Shown in pieces: positions 47,293-60,164 of a stretch of 64,000 nucleotides of DNA. The notes beneath the pieces are model-generated. The model saw nothing but the letters and a program-made list of their open reading frames with translations, made no database searches and was not told the origin of the DNA. Source of the stretch: Dugong dugon (taxonomy: Eukaryota; Chordata; Mammalia; Sirenia; Dugongidae). Where the stretch lies: positions 21,260,501 through 21,324,500 of the forward strand of contig CM057469.1 in assembly GCA_030035585.1 (NCBI GenBank). The letters are read 5' to 3'. Position numbers and translations under genes: made by a program. The stretch's first letter is position 1. Each line of letters begins with the position of its first letter.

Positions 47293-47552
47293 TTTAAAGA
47301 ACTATCTATATGGGATCAAACTGACAATAGCAACTTGAAAGGATGGATAGGAACCTTAGGGGGTAGAGAATTTATGTTAATGGGGAGGAACAATTTGGAA
47401 AAAAGGGTGAGAATGGTTGCATAACTTGAAGAATGTAATCTATGTCACTGAATTGTACATGTAGAAATTGTTAGTGTATATTCTGCTGTGTATATTTTCA
47501 ACAACAAAAAAAAATAAAATAAATTAAAAACAAAAACAAACAAACAAAAAAA
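47293..47552 (+). mobile_element. L1 3'UTR middle-module fragment
   Basis: Matches the module at 11315-11520 of copy B ('gatcaaactgacaatagcaa', 'aatctatgtcactgaattgt', 'catgtagaaatt') but ends in its own A-rich tail from about 47503. It lacks the terminal module that follows in copies B and C. Confidence 0.85.
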
Positions 47553-49496
47553 ACTACACCACAAAACATGGAAGTCATCTTGGATTCTCTCCAATATCCT
47601 GTGATCAGGGGCAAAAATGTCCCAGAAAACCTCATTGAGATTAGGGCAGGAATAGCCTTAGAAATGAGGACAGCTGAATCCCCCACAACCCTTCCAATTA
47701 ACCCTCCACATGAAGTTGCATTTCCTTCCCTGAACACTCTGTTTCCCAGGTGAAGTGATTGCTGTGTAAACACCAGTGTATCTGTGTTGCCATAGTAATG
47801 AACATGCTTGGTTACCAAATTTGAATAAGATGTCCAGCTACTTCTGAGGTGGGTGGAGGAGAGGGCTAGAAAAACCTTGCAGAGCATCTGGGGGACCAGG
47901 ACAGTGTGGGTGGGAAAAGGAGAAAAATCTACAGGATAAATTTAATCTATGACTTAATGGGCAGCGCGAGTCCAAAGCAGAAAGCCAGGCCTGTTGTCCA
48001 GTCTACAAGAAAAGGGTGGACCTGGAAGTAGGAGATCATGTGAAGACCAGAACCAAGAAGACACATGAGCAAAGTGAGGAGCAAAGAACAAGGGCAGCTG
48101 GAAATCAAAAAGAGTTGGGGCAGCTTTCTGAGAATGGAGCTGGGCCTGAGACTCCCCATCAGAGCCCCCCAGATGTCCAGAGAGACCTGGACTACTTTCA
48201 CTTTTTGAAGCTCCCAATAAATTACAAAAAAATAACAAATGCCAGAACAGTGTTATGAAAATGGTGTATTTTAAATGTTTATATTTCACAAACTAATATT
48301 TTCAACAAAAAAATTGTAGGTTTTATTAAAAGATAATGGCCAAAGTCTAACTCTAGAGCCCCCAGTGAATGCAAAAACTGGGCCAGATGACCCCTCTGGC
48401 TCACCCCACCACATTAAGTGTCAGGTACTACTGCGTGACGTAGGATGGGGCTGGCCAGATTTAAAGGCAGAAGATGAAAACAGATAAGAGCATGTGTCTA
48501 GGAGAAGGAGGCATGAAAATGGATACCTGGAGGGTGGGAGGGCAGCAGAACAAACACAGTCCCCAGTGCTCCTGGGCAACTCTGGGGCCGAGATTGCTCT
48601 GGAAAAGGAGATTCTGTCTCCTCCAGGCTCCTATTTCACCCAAGTCTGATTTCAGACTTACATATTATGTTATTTTAGAAAATAATTTTATCTCTTTCTG
48701 CATCCATTGCTTTTCTCATCTGAAAATTTAGCCCCATAAAGACATCTATGGACAAACGTTAGCAAAATAGACCAGTGAACCTTCAAAGAGTGTCCTCTCA
48801 TGTGGTGCAACTCGAAACCATTAACGCTTTCAGTACTTGCTTTAGCTAAGCCTGACGAAAATCATCCCTGCCCTACAAAGAATGACTTCTGCTGTATTCC
48901 AGAAACAATAAGAACATTTTCAAATAGTGTCATGGAGGTAGGTATTTTGCTAAGTTCACATCAGAGACAATAAAGATTTTTGCATTACTCTTTCAGTGCA
49001 GACAAAGGATCAGGTGTTTCTGAATGCTTGAAAGGAACGAGTCTCCCATTTGACCAGGATCCATTGCTTTTAACACTCATGTATGCCCTGCTTCCAACAG
49101 GAAGAGCTGGCCTTGGCAGTGAGCTCTACCTCACTGAACCCCTAGAAAAAACATGGCTTTGTTTTCTAAGATCTTTACAAAGGACCATAGATGTCCGATG
49201 ATATTAGCCATGGACTTTTAAAATATACAGTGCAATATAAATGTCACATTAATAAAATAATGTTAAGCTCTTTACCACTATATAAGTGGTTTAAATCTGA
49301 ATTAACTCACATAGCTAGTAGTAAATTCCTATGTTTTCCCCACTGAGATTTTGCAAAAACATTTGGTGTTGATGTGATCTGGGAAATAAAGTTTATCTTC
49401 TTATTTACATCACACATTCTTTTAACTCACATTCTATTTGTTGACATTATCTACATGGTTTATTTGGAATTTGTATACTAGTAAACGCACACACGC
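47553..49496. other. No feature recognised
   Basis: Nearly 2 kb without an assigned repeat. Minus-strand frames of 129 codons (47498-47887) and 111 codons (47954-48289) have no recognisable domain. Confidence 0.5.
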
Positions 49497-49640
49497 ATGC
49501 CCAGGGATGGATTACCTCATAAACAAGTTACGCGTGGGCTTACTTGTGCTTACTTGTTAATCTGTAGTGCACAATTTCACCTGTTTTTCACCACATCCTG
49601 AAGCAGCTTCCATATAGCTGGTGTGACTTCTTCGGTCATC
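49497..49640 (+). repeat. Copy of the inverted-repeat-associated family
   Basis: 'gggatggattacctcataaa', 'gggcttacttgtgcttactt' and 'gttaatctgtagtgcacaat' match the arms at 6770-6930. Single orientation here. Confidence 0.75.
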
Positions 49641-49920
49641 TTTTGTTCTGGTGGCAGTGATATGAAGATGCTTCTCTTTCTCGGTCCCCTCATGCTGAGT
49701 TCAAGGCTTTTCTTCATTTTATCTGCATTTTGCAGCATGCATCATAATACCATAAATTTACATTGGGCCTTCAGGTTTACAAATCAGACACTACAGTTAC
49801 CTTTCCTGGTCCTGGTGCTTCTTTGATCTCACATGGACGCCTCCTCCCCAATGGGTAACATTGTGAAGAATGGAAATTCCAGAGCACTTGATTATGCTCA
49901 TGAGGAACCTGTACATAGAC
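49641..49920. other. No feature recognised
   Basis: No supported feature. Confidence 0.5.
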
Positions 49921-50442
49921 TGTCATGGATTGAATTGTGTCCTCTAAAAATATCTGTCAACTTGATTACACTATGATTCCCAGTGTTGTGTGATTGTCCA
50001 CCATTTTGTCATCTGACGTGATTTTCTTAGGTGTGGTAAATTCTATCTCTATAATGTTAATGAGATGGAATTAGCGGCAGTTATGTTAATGAGGCAAGAC
50101 TCAATCTACAAGATTAGGTAATGTCTTAAACTGATCTCTTTTGAGATATAAAAGAGAGAAGCGAGCAGAGAGACACGGGACCTTATACCATCAAGAAAGT
50201 AGTACCAGGAGAAGAGCACTTTCTTTGGACCCAGGGTTCCTGCACTGAGAAGCTCCTTGCCTAGGGGAAGATTGATGACAAGGGCCTTCCTCCAGAGCCA
50301 ACAGAGAGAGAAATTCTTCCCCTGGAGCTGACACCCTGAATTCGGACTTCTAGCTTACTAGACTGTGAGAGAATAAACTTCTGTTTGTTGAAACCTTCCA
50401 CTTGTGGTATTTCTGTTATAGCAGCACTAGATAACTAAGACA
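49921..50442 (+). mobile_element. MaLR-like LTR, intact solo copy
   Basis: Begins 'tgtcatggattgaattgtgt', ends 'gcactagataactaagaca', 522 bp, polyadenylation-type 'aataaa' near 50372. Flanks 'tagac' and 'gagac' agree at four of five positions. It serves as the reference for the interrupted copies at 4342-6015 and 24625-25325. Confidence 0.9.
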
Positions 50443-50447
50443 GAGAC

Positions 50448-50695
50448 CAGGAGACAGTTGTTCAAACAGAACAAGGGGATACTGTGTGGTTTAAAGTTAG
50501 GAAAGGGGTGTGTCAGGGTTGTATCCTTTTACCATATTTATTCATTCTGTGTGCTGAGCAAATAATCCAAAAAACTGGACTATCTGAAATAAGAAGGATT
50601 GTGAGGATGGCACAGGACTGGGCAGTGTTTTGTTCTGTTGTACACAGGATCACTATGAGTTGGAAGTGACTGGATGGCACCTAACAACAACAATA
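50448..50695 (+). mobile_element. RTE with internal deletion
   Basis: Begins in the RT ('caggagacagttgttcaaac'), encodes 'KVRKGVCQGCILLPYLFILC' (RT motif before YADD), then jumps after 'AEQIIQKTGLSEI' to the last ORF2 codons ('RIVRMAQDWAVF') and the 3' end 'cacctaacaacaacaa'. A 61-codon frame (50484-50669) stays open across the junction. Confidence 0.9.
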
Positions 50696-51591
50696 ACATC
50701 TTGGACATTAAGCAACACGTGACTGTAGTTCTGTTTAAAAAGCCTGAACACACTAGATGCACCCAGAGTGTTAGCACATGGAAAATAGCTTTTATTTCTT
50801 ACAAAAAGAAGTAAACAGCATATAACAGGTGAGTGGTTCCGCCTGACTCAAAAGCTGTCTGCATGGAGATGGAAAACTTCTTTGTGTGCCCCGTTATCCA
50901 TTGTAGATGAGGGACTCAAAGGGACAGTTACACAATAAACTGGTCCCCTGGCTTCTGGAAGCTGTCCTGGTGGAGATAGGGAGCTCTTCAATGCATGCCT
51001 CCACCTGGCATCATAGACAAGGGACCCCAAGATCCCTTCCCCAGCCATTTTACACCTCAAAGCCTACATGACCCGCTACATGCCCACCTGACCACTCAAG
51101 GAGGGGCTGGTCAGACATGTTGGCACCAACCCAGAAAGTTATCTTTTTAACTGGCTGACAAACATCAGGCTTCAAAGAGTGGGGGGCAATGATTTGTTTG
51201 GAGGCCTCATCATGCCCCATCCCTTTCTGAGACCTTTGCCTAGGTGTTGATTTGGGAACTCCGAATTCATTTGCACATTTAAATATTGTCTGGCTCTTTT
51301 AGAACAAGCAAAAGGTACTTCAATTGCTCGGGCTATTTTCAGGAACCAGAGAGAAAAGGCCAAACCTAATTCTTTGTTCCAGAGGTTTACACCACCTAGG
51401 ACTCCCACTGAATGAAGAGATGAATGTTATTTCTCACAGAAGTATCTGTATACACTATAACATAAGGAAAATCACAGGTAAAGAAACCCAAAAGCAGAAA
51501 TCTCTAATGGCAGAATTTTAGACACTTCCCAAATGGATAGTAGGGATATTGCGGAGGGCAAAGAATACTTTTTGACAGCTTTTGAATCATC
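50696..51591. other. No feature recognised
   Basis: No supported feature. Confidence 0.5.
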
Positions 51592-51775
51592 AATTTTTTC
51601 ATTCGACAAGTATTTATTGAGGGTCTGCTACATGCCAGGCATTGCTCTAGGCATATAACAAATGTCAATGAACAAGACAAAGATCTTTGCCCTAGTGGAG
51701 CTTATGTTTTAGGGAAGACAATGACAGTAGATATGATAAAGAAGTAAATTATATACTGTGTTTAAAGGGCATGAT
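51592..51775 (+). mobile_element. L2 relic
   Basis: 'tattgagggtctgctacatg', 'ccaggcattgctctaggcat' and 'gccctagtggagcttatgtt' in order are typical of L2. Confidence 0.8.
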
Positions 51776-52174
51776 TTAGGAAATAATATTGTAGCTATTC
51801 CCTGTCTTTGAGCATAGAGAATGTGACCCAGCTGTAGCGAGGCTCACAAGGACTCACAAGGACACATCAACTGGGCCCTGAAGTATAAAGACAACAGCTA
51901 AAATAATCTTGGGAAATATCTTTTAGGGAAACTTTCACATAAAGCCAATCAAACAGAACACAAAAGACTTTCTACTCTTTTTCTATTAGCATTTAGTGAA
52001 TAGAAATTTGTTGGAGCGATGAAGACCCTCCTGACTGTCATTACTGAAACCTGTACCAAAGATTGTTAAGAAAGATGATTCAAAATGTAGGATCACAATT
52101 TCTAGCCAATCTGAAAAGGCTAAGCTTTCAATGGGTTTGCCAATTTGTAATGTTAATATATACTGATGACTCTG

Positions 52175-52458
52175 TAATAGTCTTTGGACTCGGGCAGACA
52201 TGGCTGTGGCAGCAGGCTTGTCCGTTTTCCCATTTTTGCCTATTCGTAATGTTCTTTGGACTCAGACAGGCATGGCTCTAGCAGCGTGTCTGTCCGTTTT
52301 CCCACTTTTGTCTGTTCTGTGATATTTCCTTGGACTCGGGTAGACACAGCTCTGGCAGCATGGTTGTCCATTTCCCACTTTTGCCTTTTTGAATATATGT
52401 CGAATAAAACTTTCTTTTTGCTTTACTAAACTTTGTGATGTTTTTACCCTACAACAGA
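52175..52458 (+). mobile_element. LTR-like segment with three tandem ~72-bp repeats
   Basis: Units at 52175-52246, 52247-52319 and 52320-52391 share 'tctttggactcgg', 'gca', 'cagcatg' and 'tgtccgttttcccactttt'. They are followed by AATAAA (52403-52408) and 'actaaactttgtgatgtttt tacc'. Tandem enhancers, a polyadenylation signal, then 'ctacaaca' suggest U3-R-U5 of a solo retroviral LTR. The left end is not defined, and no internal retroviral coding sequence was seen. Confidence 0.65.
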
Positions 52459-54589
52459 CATAAGTTCTCTGGATAAAATAGAAGTAGAGTTGGTGGGGGT
52501 GCCCAGGAGTGCTGGGGGTAAGATCATGTGGAGTGTTGCAATTTTGAATACAGAGGTCAGGGTACCCATATGGTAACTGCTGCCTCTGTCCACAAGGAAA
52601 AGGACAACCTGGCCAGTGGGGTTCACTTAAGGAAGGCATGTATGTGCTTTTAAAAATGGCTTCAATCTATAGAGCCAAAACTCCAGCTCCAAACTCAAGA
52701 CAAAGCCAGGCAATAAACAACTTCAAGAAGTCTTAATGAGCTCTGCTTGCAAATGCTTAAAGAAGTAGAGCAGAACAGGAAGAAAGAGTAATTTATTTGA
52801 TTTGATGAATACTTGCTGTAAACTTTAATGTGCGTTTTGGGTAATTAAAGGTTGCCTTCACAATAAGTGATATTCATTGCCACTGAAAGAATGATTTGAA
52901 AATGGAACATTCTCAGCAAGGTAAATACGCATTTGGGAAGAGCTAGAGGCTGGGGTATGCTAAAGATGTGCCCCAAAATACTGCAGCTAAGAGGTGGATG
53001 GGTCAAGGTTTATTTTTTCCTGAAAGGGTCTATGTGTCCTTCACTCTTTTAGCTGTTTACAATGGAAGGAGTCTTGAAGGCCCATGGCTAGCTGTTACAG
53101 AGCGGCAAGATATAGACTGAAGTTATTAATGACCTATAACTTTTCTCTGCCTCCCTCATGAAACTATTGTTTAGCGTTGATCTGAATGGAAAACTGTTGA
53201 ACTGGGGAAGAAAACACTAGATTTACTCAGCAGAAACAGAAGGTGTTTAATTCAGTGAAAACATTGGGAGAGGCAGACAAAGATAAGGAGGAAGACGCTG
53301 CAGAGTAGTTACCCACCTGTGAGCTCAAAAGATGAGAGAGATTCAAGCAGTGGAACGGGATGCCCATTTGAGATGAAGCTATGCAGGTGCCATAACTAGT
53401 TGTTAGGCTTAGGTCCTGTTATTCATGTTAATAATATTTTAAAGCAAAAAGCCACATATAAATGAACCAAACAATACATAGGCGAAGAGGAGCATGTGTT
53501 TTAACCAGCTAGACATTGGAGGAAGATTTGGTGGGGGGTGGGGGTGGGTAGAATGTATGCAGTAGAATAAGGATGAGATCATATAGGATTGATTCGTCTT
53601 GAGTTATAAATAAAAGGAATTGTTTGAAGCTGCTACATAAGAAGTTCCTTGGTATTGTGGGCCTATTGTTCTTCCTGAAGGTCATCGAGTAGATAACCCA
53701 AGTGCTTAAGAAATCACATTGCCTCGACTAACCTACTGGGGTCTACATCTTCAGGGCAGAAAACGCACGGAAGATAATAGAGCTTATTCCCTTGGTGTGG
53801 TGGCTTTTGTGAAATGGCTTGAGTTTGTTGCAGCTGCGGTAGCTTACAATCTTAATTATTTTTGCTGGGCTTTGCTACTTCCAAGGAGGGTCAAGACCAA
53901 CCAAATGGAAAAGGTAGTTTGAAGGGGAAGTCAAGAGTATCAGAATCCTCTTATCTTACTTCTAGGTGATGAAATGACTTGTATAAAAATTTAGAGCTTA
54001 AGGCAAATAAAAAAGCTTTGTAGATACTTGAATAAATACAAATGAAAATTTGAAATAGTCAATCTGGACAAGTCAAATATATGGGTATATTGAGACAAAA
54101 GTTCCAGCTCCATAGACAATTTCTTTTTCTTTAATTGACCAGCCAGGTAAGTTATGAGAAACGAACTTATTTCTAAAAACTTGCTCTCCCCTGCCCTCTT
54201 TTCTCATTGTCCAGAGCATGGAGGTGTTATGCATATTAGTAGTATTTTAGAGTATGCAGATTATATACACACTCATTTGAAAACAATCAGCAAAATATAA
54301 GTAAGCAAAAGTAAGAAAATAAAAATCATTCATAGTTTTCCCACTTAGAGATAAACATTTTTCCATTTTGGTGTATATATTTCTAGACTTGCTTTTCAAA
54401 AATCTGCTCTCAACATGCATGTTATTTATAACCTTGATAACTGTAAACAAGTGGTAAATTATTTCCTTTATGTGTATATCATAGGGTTTTTGATTATATA
54501 ATAAGCATCTCTGAAAAGACTGCACTTAAAAATTGGGACCAGATAAACAAAAATGATCATTAAAAAGATGACTATTGCTTCGCTAAAAC
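52459..54589. other. No gene recognised
   Basis: Contains a G-rich stretch at 53528-53552. 54250-54530 may be an old repeat of unknown class. Remainder unassigned. Confidence 0.45.
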
Positions 54590-55805
54590 TACTATAAATT
54601 TTCTAGGAGAAAAATCTTTGTGGAATTGGATTAGGTAAACTTTTCTTAAACACGGCATAAAAAGCACAAAAAAAAACAAGCAAAAACAAATAAATAAATA
54701 AAATAAACTTCATCAAAACTAAGAACTTTTGCAAGATAGTTAGTTAATGAAGGGTTTTTTTAATCCAAAATACATTTTTAAAAACATTCAGTAATAAGAA
54801 AACAAAATGTCTCACAAAATTTGGAGAAAAGAGTTGAACAGACACTTCACAAAAGAAGATATACGAATATCCATCAGGCACTTGAAACACTGATCAACAT
54901 CATTAGTCATCAGGGAAATGCAAATTAAAAACACAAAGAAATTTCACAATAAGCTTACTAGAATGACCAAAGTTAGAAAGACTGACTATATCAAGTGTTG
55001 GTGAAGATGTGGATAAACTGAAACTCTCGTATAATGCTTTTGGGAATGTAAAATGGTACAATCACTGCGGAAAACAGTTTAGCAATATATTATAAAGTTA
55101 AACATACACTAATCACACAACTGAGCAGTGTTGTTCTTAGATATTTACACAAGAGAAATGAAAAGAAGTATTCACACAAAGATTTGCACATGAATGTTCA
55201 TAGCATCATTATTCACAATAGCCAAAAAATTAACATAGCTCAAATTTTCATCAACTGGTAAATGCATAAAACAATTGTGGAATATTCATATTGAAGAGGA
55301 ACGAAATATTATAGACACAGCAACATGGATGAATCTAGGAAACATTGTGCCAAGTGAAAGAAGTCAAACACAAAAGACTAAACCAAGAATACCAAACCCA
55401 CTACCATCAAGTTAATTCCAGCTGATAATGACCCTATAGAACAGAGTAGAGCTGCTCCATAAAGTTTCCAAGGCTGTAATCTTTAAGGAAGCAGACTGCC
55501 ACATCTTTCTCCAGCAGAGTAGCTGGTGGGTTCCAACCGCTTACCTTTTGGTTAGCAGCCGAACAGTTCACTGCTGCACCACTAGGGCTCCTTCACAAAA
55601 TACTACATTGTCTGATTTAATTTATATTGAAATACAAGAAAAGGTAGGTCAGTGGTTGCTTGGGGACAGTGGTCATGGCATGAGATGTTTGTTACATGAC
55701 TGTATACAAATTGTACATTTAGAAAGGATGGATTTTACTGTATGTAAGTTGTACCTGAATAAGCTGGAAAATGAGACTAAATCAATGAAAATGACCATAA
55801 AGGAA
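54590..55805 (+). mobile_element. Old L1 (L1M-type), ORF2 3' part and 3' end
   Basis: Ordered L1 ORF2 blocks: 'aaaataaacttcatcaaaac', 'gttgaacagacacttcacaa', 'cagggaaatgcaaattaaaa' and 'atagcatcattattcacaat', then after the SINE 'aggtaggtcagtggttgctt' and 'attgtacatttagaaagg'. Heavily mutated and internally deleted near 54750. Confidence 0.85.
55382..55593 (-). mobile_element. AfroSINE, long form
   Basis: Inserted in the old L1. Flanks 'cacaaaagacta' (about 55370-55381) and 'cacaaaatacta' (about 55594-55605), one mismatch. Confidence 0.94.
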
Positions 55806-56235
55806 ACAGCTATTGTTTGGATGCCCTGACCACACCAGACTCACAGACTCAAAGGGAGATTTCTTCACTCTTCCCTGTTCGTATCAATGTCACCTCCAAT
55901 AGATAGGGCTTCCGGAAAAGACACTCTTTCGTTCATTTGTTTTAATCAGCCATTATTGACTTGTCTTTTGAGTTTATATAACCAATGTCCTATGGATTAA
56001 TCAAGTCTTTTTCTTAGAATCTGAACCTTGTCTATTTTCAGTATTTGTCAAGTGGAAACAACGAAGGGGATGGGGTGAAGATAAAAGGGTGAGGAAGTGC
56101 AAAAAACATCATGGAATCAAAATATTTACTAATAAAAAGGTAAAATGCCGTCAAATCAGCAGCCATCTCATAGCTGAAGCCCCTGTGAGTCATTATATGC
56201 CTCAGAGATGTATCCATTGCTACTTGAATAATGGG
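55806..56235. other. No feature recognised
   Basis: No supported feature. Confidence 0.5.
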
Positions 56236-56620
56236 CACAGGTATACAATTCAATTCAATCAACTTTTATTGAGTCGTTACAAAGTGCTAGATCCTGTGGG
56301 TTCAGAGAGTGGAAAGTACGATCACTGTCCTTAGAGGATCTGGTGAGGAAACACATACTCCAGCAAATATCTACATTTCGACAATTGTTATAATAGAGCT
56401 ATACATAAATTGCAGTGGCTACCCAGACATAGCAGTAAATAACTTTGCTTTGACATTTCAATGATAGCCTCACAAGTGTGACATTTGATCTGAAGTTTTT
56501 CAGGTAAGCAGGAAGGAAAAGAGTTCCAAGTAGAGGGAACAGAAACAGCAAAAGAATAAGGGTGTGAGCACACATAGGCCCTCAATAATAGGGGGACAAG
56601 GATAAGGGGAGGTGATTTCA
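56236..56620 (+). mobile_element. L2 relic
   Basis: 'aatcaacttttattgagtcg', 'gtgacatttgatctgaagtt', 'aagagttccaagtagaggga' and 'acagcaaaagaataagggtg' in L2 order. Confidence 0.72.
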
Positions 56621-57180
56621 TCGACTATTGGGTCAGGCAGTATGCAAAGGTCTAGGATGACCCCCAAGTTTTGAGGGCAACTGGATGGATGATGATATGA
56701 TTTACTGACTAGATAATAAAAGAGGGGAAATAAATCTGGGAGTCAAGATGCAGAGAGTTGAGCTTAATACATTTTAAGTTTGAGGGGCCTAATGGGGCAT
56801 TCAGGAGGTTGCATCCAGTAAATAGTTTGAAATAAGTGTCCAGAGCTCAGGAGTGAGGGCTGGGCTAGAAATACAGATTTGGGGATCACCAGCGTTTAAT
56901 AGGCAATTGAAGTTACAACTATGAATGAGAGAAAGTGGGTCATAGATAATCCCTGGAGAACTGACATTTGAGAAGCTGATGGGGGAGAGAAACCAGCTGG
57001 AGAGACGGTGAAGAGAGGGCTCCAAGGGAACAGAGGAGAATCCAGAGAGAGAGGTAATGTCCAAGCAAGAGAAAAGAGACTTCAAGGAGAAGAGAGTGGT
57101 TAGGGAGAGAAATAGAATGGCCAGAGTTGAAGTAGACAAGTACTAGGAATATCCAATAGATTAGGCAATTTAGAGGTTCT
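56621..57180 (+). mobile_element. Old mammalian repeat following the L2, class uncertain
   Basis: 'gatgacccccaagttttgag', 'ttttaagtttgaggggccta' and 'gggctagaaatacagatttg' belong to a sequence commonly seen across mammalian genomes; I do not name the family. The minus-strand 112-codon frame is incidental. Confidence 0.55.
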
Positions 57181-57190
57181 AGATGACTTT

Positions 57191-57951
57191 TTTGTTATTG
57201 TCAGGTGCTGTTGAGTCAGTTCCAACTCATAGCGACCTTACATACAACAGAATGAAACACTACCCGGTCCTGCGCCATCCTCATGATCATTGTTATGTTT
57301 GAGCCCGTTGTTGCAGCCACTGTGTCAGTCCATCTCATCAAATGTCTTCCTCTTTTTCGCTGACCCTCTACCTTACCAAGCATGATGTCCCTCCTGTTAG
57401 CATGTCCAAAGTGTGTGAGACGAAGTCTTACCATCCTGGCTTCTAAGGAGCATTCTGGCTGTACTTCCTCCAGACAGATTTGTTTGTTCTTTAGGCAGTC
57501 CATGGTATATTCAATATTCTTCACCAATACCATAATTCAAAGGCGTCAATTCTTCTTCAGTCCTCCTTCTTCACAGCCCAGCTTTCGCATGCGTATGAGG
57601 CAATTGAAAACACCATGGCTTGGGTAAGATGCACCTAAGTCCTTAAAGTGGTATCTTTGCTTTTTAACACTTGAAAGAGTTCTTTTGCAGCAGATTTTCC
57701 CAAAGCAATGAATCATTTGATTTCTTGACTGCTGCTTCCATGAGCGTTGACCATGAATCCAAGTAAAATTAAATCCTCGACAACTTCAATTTTTTCTCCA
57801 TTTATCATGATGTTGCTTATTGGTCCAGTTATGAGGATTTTGTTTTCTTTATGTTGAGGTGTAATCCTCACTGAAGGCTGTAATCTTTGATCTTCATCAG
57901 TAAGTGCTTCAAGTCCTCTTCACTTTCAGCGAGAAAGGTTGTGTCATTTGC
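57191..57951 (-). mobile_element. RTE LINE, 5' truncated, 0.76 kb
   Basis: The minus-strand frame 57216-57533 encodes the ORF2 C-terminus ('KNKQICLEEVQPECSLEARM', 'FGHANRRDIMLGKVEGQRKR'). Exact 10-bp duplication 'agatgacttt' (57181-57190, 57952-57961). Confidence 0.95.
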
Positions 57952-57961
57952 AGATGACTTT

Positions 57962-59005
57962 AGAAAGAACTGTTCCACTCTATGGTGAAGATAGAGCTAA
58001 ATGACATTGGGTTGAGGGATGAATGGGAAGTAAGTTGGTAGAGGTCAGATACTTGCAATGCAAGCTTCTTACCTTGTGATTTCTTTCTCCATATTAAACA
58101 CTCAAAGTTATTTTTATTCCTTCCTCATAGCCAGCTTTCTGTTTAAGCTGTGGGAGTGAATTCAGCAACTATCAGAAAGCAGAAAGCATCTCTGAACTGT
58201 GAGGCACAAGAGGCCCAGAACTTTTAAAAGTGGGATGAAGTAATATCTTAGCAGGTCAGCCAATCTTCCTGCCTGCCCATCACTCTGCAAACAGCATCTC
58301 CAGTAGTCCCTGGAAGGGCCCTCAGAGGCCTCTGCCCACCTTGGGCATGGGGATCACATGCTGCAGTCCTGGAATCACAGTCAGCCTTCCCCAAGGAGGT
58401 CTTGTGGTACTTCACTCCATCTCAAGAGGCTAAAGGTCACAGGGACCCCATACATGAAGTGCATCTCCTTTAAAATCATGTCTATTTTACATTCTTGGGG
58501 GAATGGGGAAGAATGAAGAGAACAGAGCTGTATTTCCAAAACTGGTCTGTGTTTTGCAGCTTTTTCTGTTTCTGTATTATAACCATCTTTCTATAAAATA
58601 TTTCTTTCTTTGTTGTTTGATTAATTCACTATTTGTTTTTCTCATATATTTTTCCACCTTTGCAACCTACTGACTATGCTTTGGTGAGGAATAAAAACTC
58701 AAACTCAGGAGGATGTATGGGTTGGACACAAGCACTGAGACAGACAGGATATGCTCCTGGACCAGTTTACTTGCCTCCTCAGATTTGCTTGACTCCGTTG
58801 GCCCCCAGGGCTTGATCACTTGCTCAGTGAAGAGCCCTAACTCTTGTCACCCTAGCTTAATCTACTAACACCTCAGTTTCCCTTGGGGATAAGGGCCACA
58901 TGTGGCAAGGTCTCCATCATATCTGGCCTCACCTGACCAGACAGAGTCTGGCTCCCCCACCACTTCTGGCTGTAGGTAAAAATCACACTGCAAGTTATGA
59001 GGTAT
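57962..59005. other. No feature recognised
   Basis: No supported feature; short open frames only. Confidence 0.5.
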
Positions 59006-59200
59006 TGTCTCTGGGTGATACAAATAGCTAACATGCTCAGTTGATAATCGAAAGGTCGGAGGTTCTAGTCCACCCAGAGGTGCCTCAGAAGAAAGTCCTG
59101 GCCTTTCCAAAAAATCAGCCACTTAAAGCTCTATGGAACACAGTTCTATACTGACACGCACAGGGTCACCAAGAGTTGGAATCAACTCTACAATAACTGG
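59006..59200 (+). mobile_element. AfroSINE variant (cacccagaggt type)
   Basis: 'gtctctgggtgatacaaata', 'ctagtccacccagaggtgcc' and 'gaaagtcctggcctttcc', ending 'caataactggttttttat'. Confidence 0.85.
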
Positions 59201-59626
59201 TTTTTTATCCAGAAGGGCCAGGCAACACAGCCTAGACATGTGGGATGGTTAATGTCCCATGGGCACACTTAGACCATTAGTAGACAGGAAATAGGAAGAA
59301 GCCAGCAGAGAAATTTCCTTCCTCCTGCATTTGACTTCAGGGAGGCATGGCACTTCTGCACAGACCATCTGGAAAACATTCTGCATGATCAATTCAAAAC
59401 TGTTCCTTGTGAACTTGTGGCCACCTGGGTAGGAAACCACCTTGAATTTACTTTTCCTTCTTTTTTGTTTTACAGCCCTTGTCCTCTCACAATGGCTGCC
59501 CTGAAAATGCACCTCCCAATAAAGCCTTAGCTAATAAACTTTGCCTCCGGGTTTGTTTTCTGTGGAACCCAGACTAAGCCAGAGAAGTAAACTCAGAAGA
59601 GAGAGTTGTTTACAGAATTTAGAGTT
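59201..59626. other. No feature recognised
   Basis: No supported feature. Confidence 0.5.
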
Positions 59627-59637
59627 GAAAGGGACTT

Positions 59638-60153
59638 AACCAAAGGACTAATGGACCACTAGTACCACGGCCTCCACCAGACTGAGTCCGGTACAACTAG
59701 ATGGTGCCCAGCTACCACCACTGACTGCTCTGACAATGATCACAACAGAAGGTCCTAGACAGAGCCGGAGAAAAATGTAGAACAAAATTCTAACTTACAA
59801 AAAAAGACCACACTTACTGGCCTGACAGAGACTGGAGAAACCCTGATAGTATGGCCCCTGGATACTCTTTCAGCTCAGTAATGAAGTCACTCCTGAGGTT
59901 CACCCTTCAGCCAAAGATTAGACAGCCCCATAAAACAAAACGAGACTAATGGGGCACAACAATCCAGGGACAATGACTAGAAGAGAGGAGGAGACAAGGA
60001 AAGCTGGTAATAAGGAACCCAAGATCAAGAAGGGACAGTGTTTATATGTCATGGGGTTGTTAACCATTGTCATAAAACAATGTGTGTACTAACTGTTTAA
60101 TGAGAAACTATTTGTTCTGTAAACCTTCATCTAAAGTACAAAGAAGAAAAAAA
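59638..60153 (+). mobile_element. L1 3'UTR fragment ending at the first poly(A) site
   Basis: Matches copy C from about 37790 on; ends 'cttcatctaaagtacaaaga' plus A's. Exact 11-bp duplication 'gaaagggactt' (59627-59637, 60154-60164). The middle module is absent. Confidence 0.96.
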
Positions 60154-60164
60154 GAAAGGGACTT

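Noticed and set aside
47498..48289. Minus-strand open frames of 129 and 111 codons
   Set aside because: No recognisable domain, overlapping frames on both strands, and a poly(A)/T-rich end supplies the terminal residues. Looks like chance.
52175..52391. Coding tandem repeat
   Set aside because: Unit lengths of 72-73 bp break the frame, and the downstream AATAAA and T-rich context fit an LTR better.
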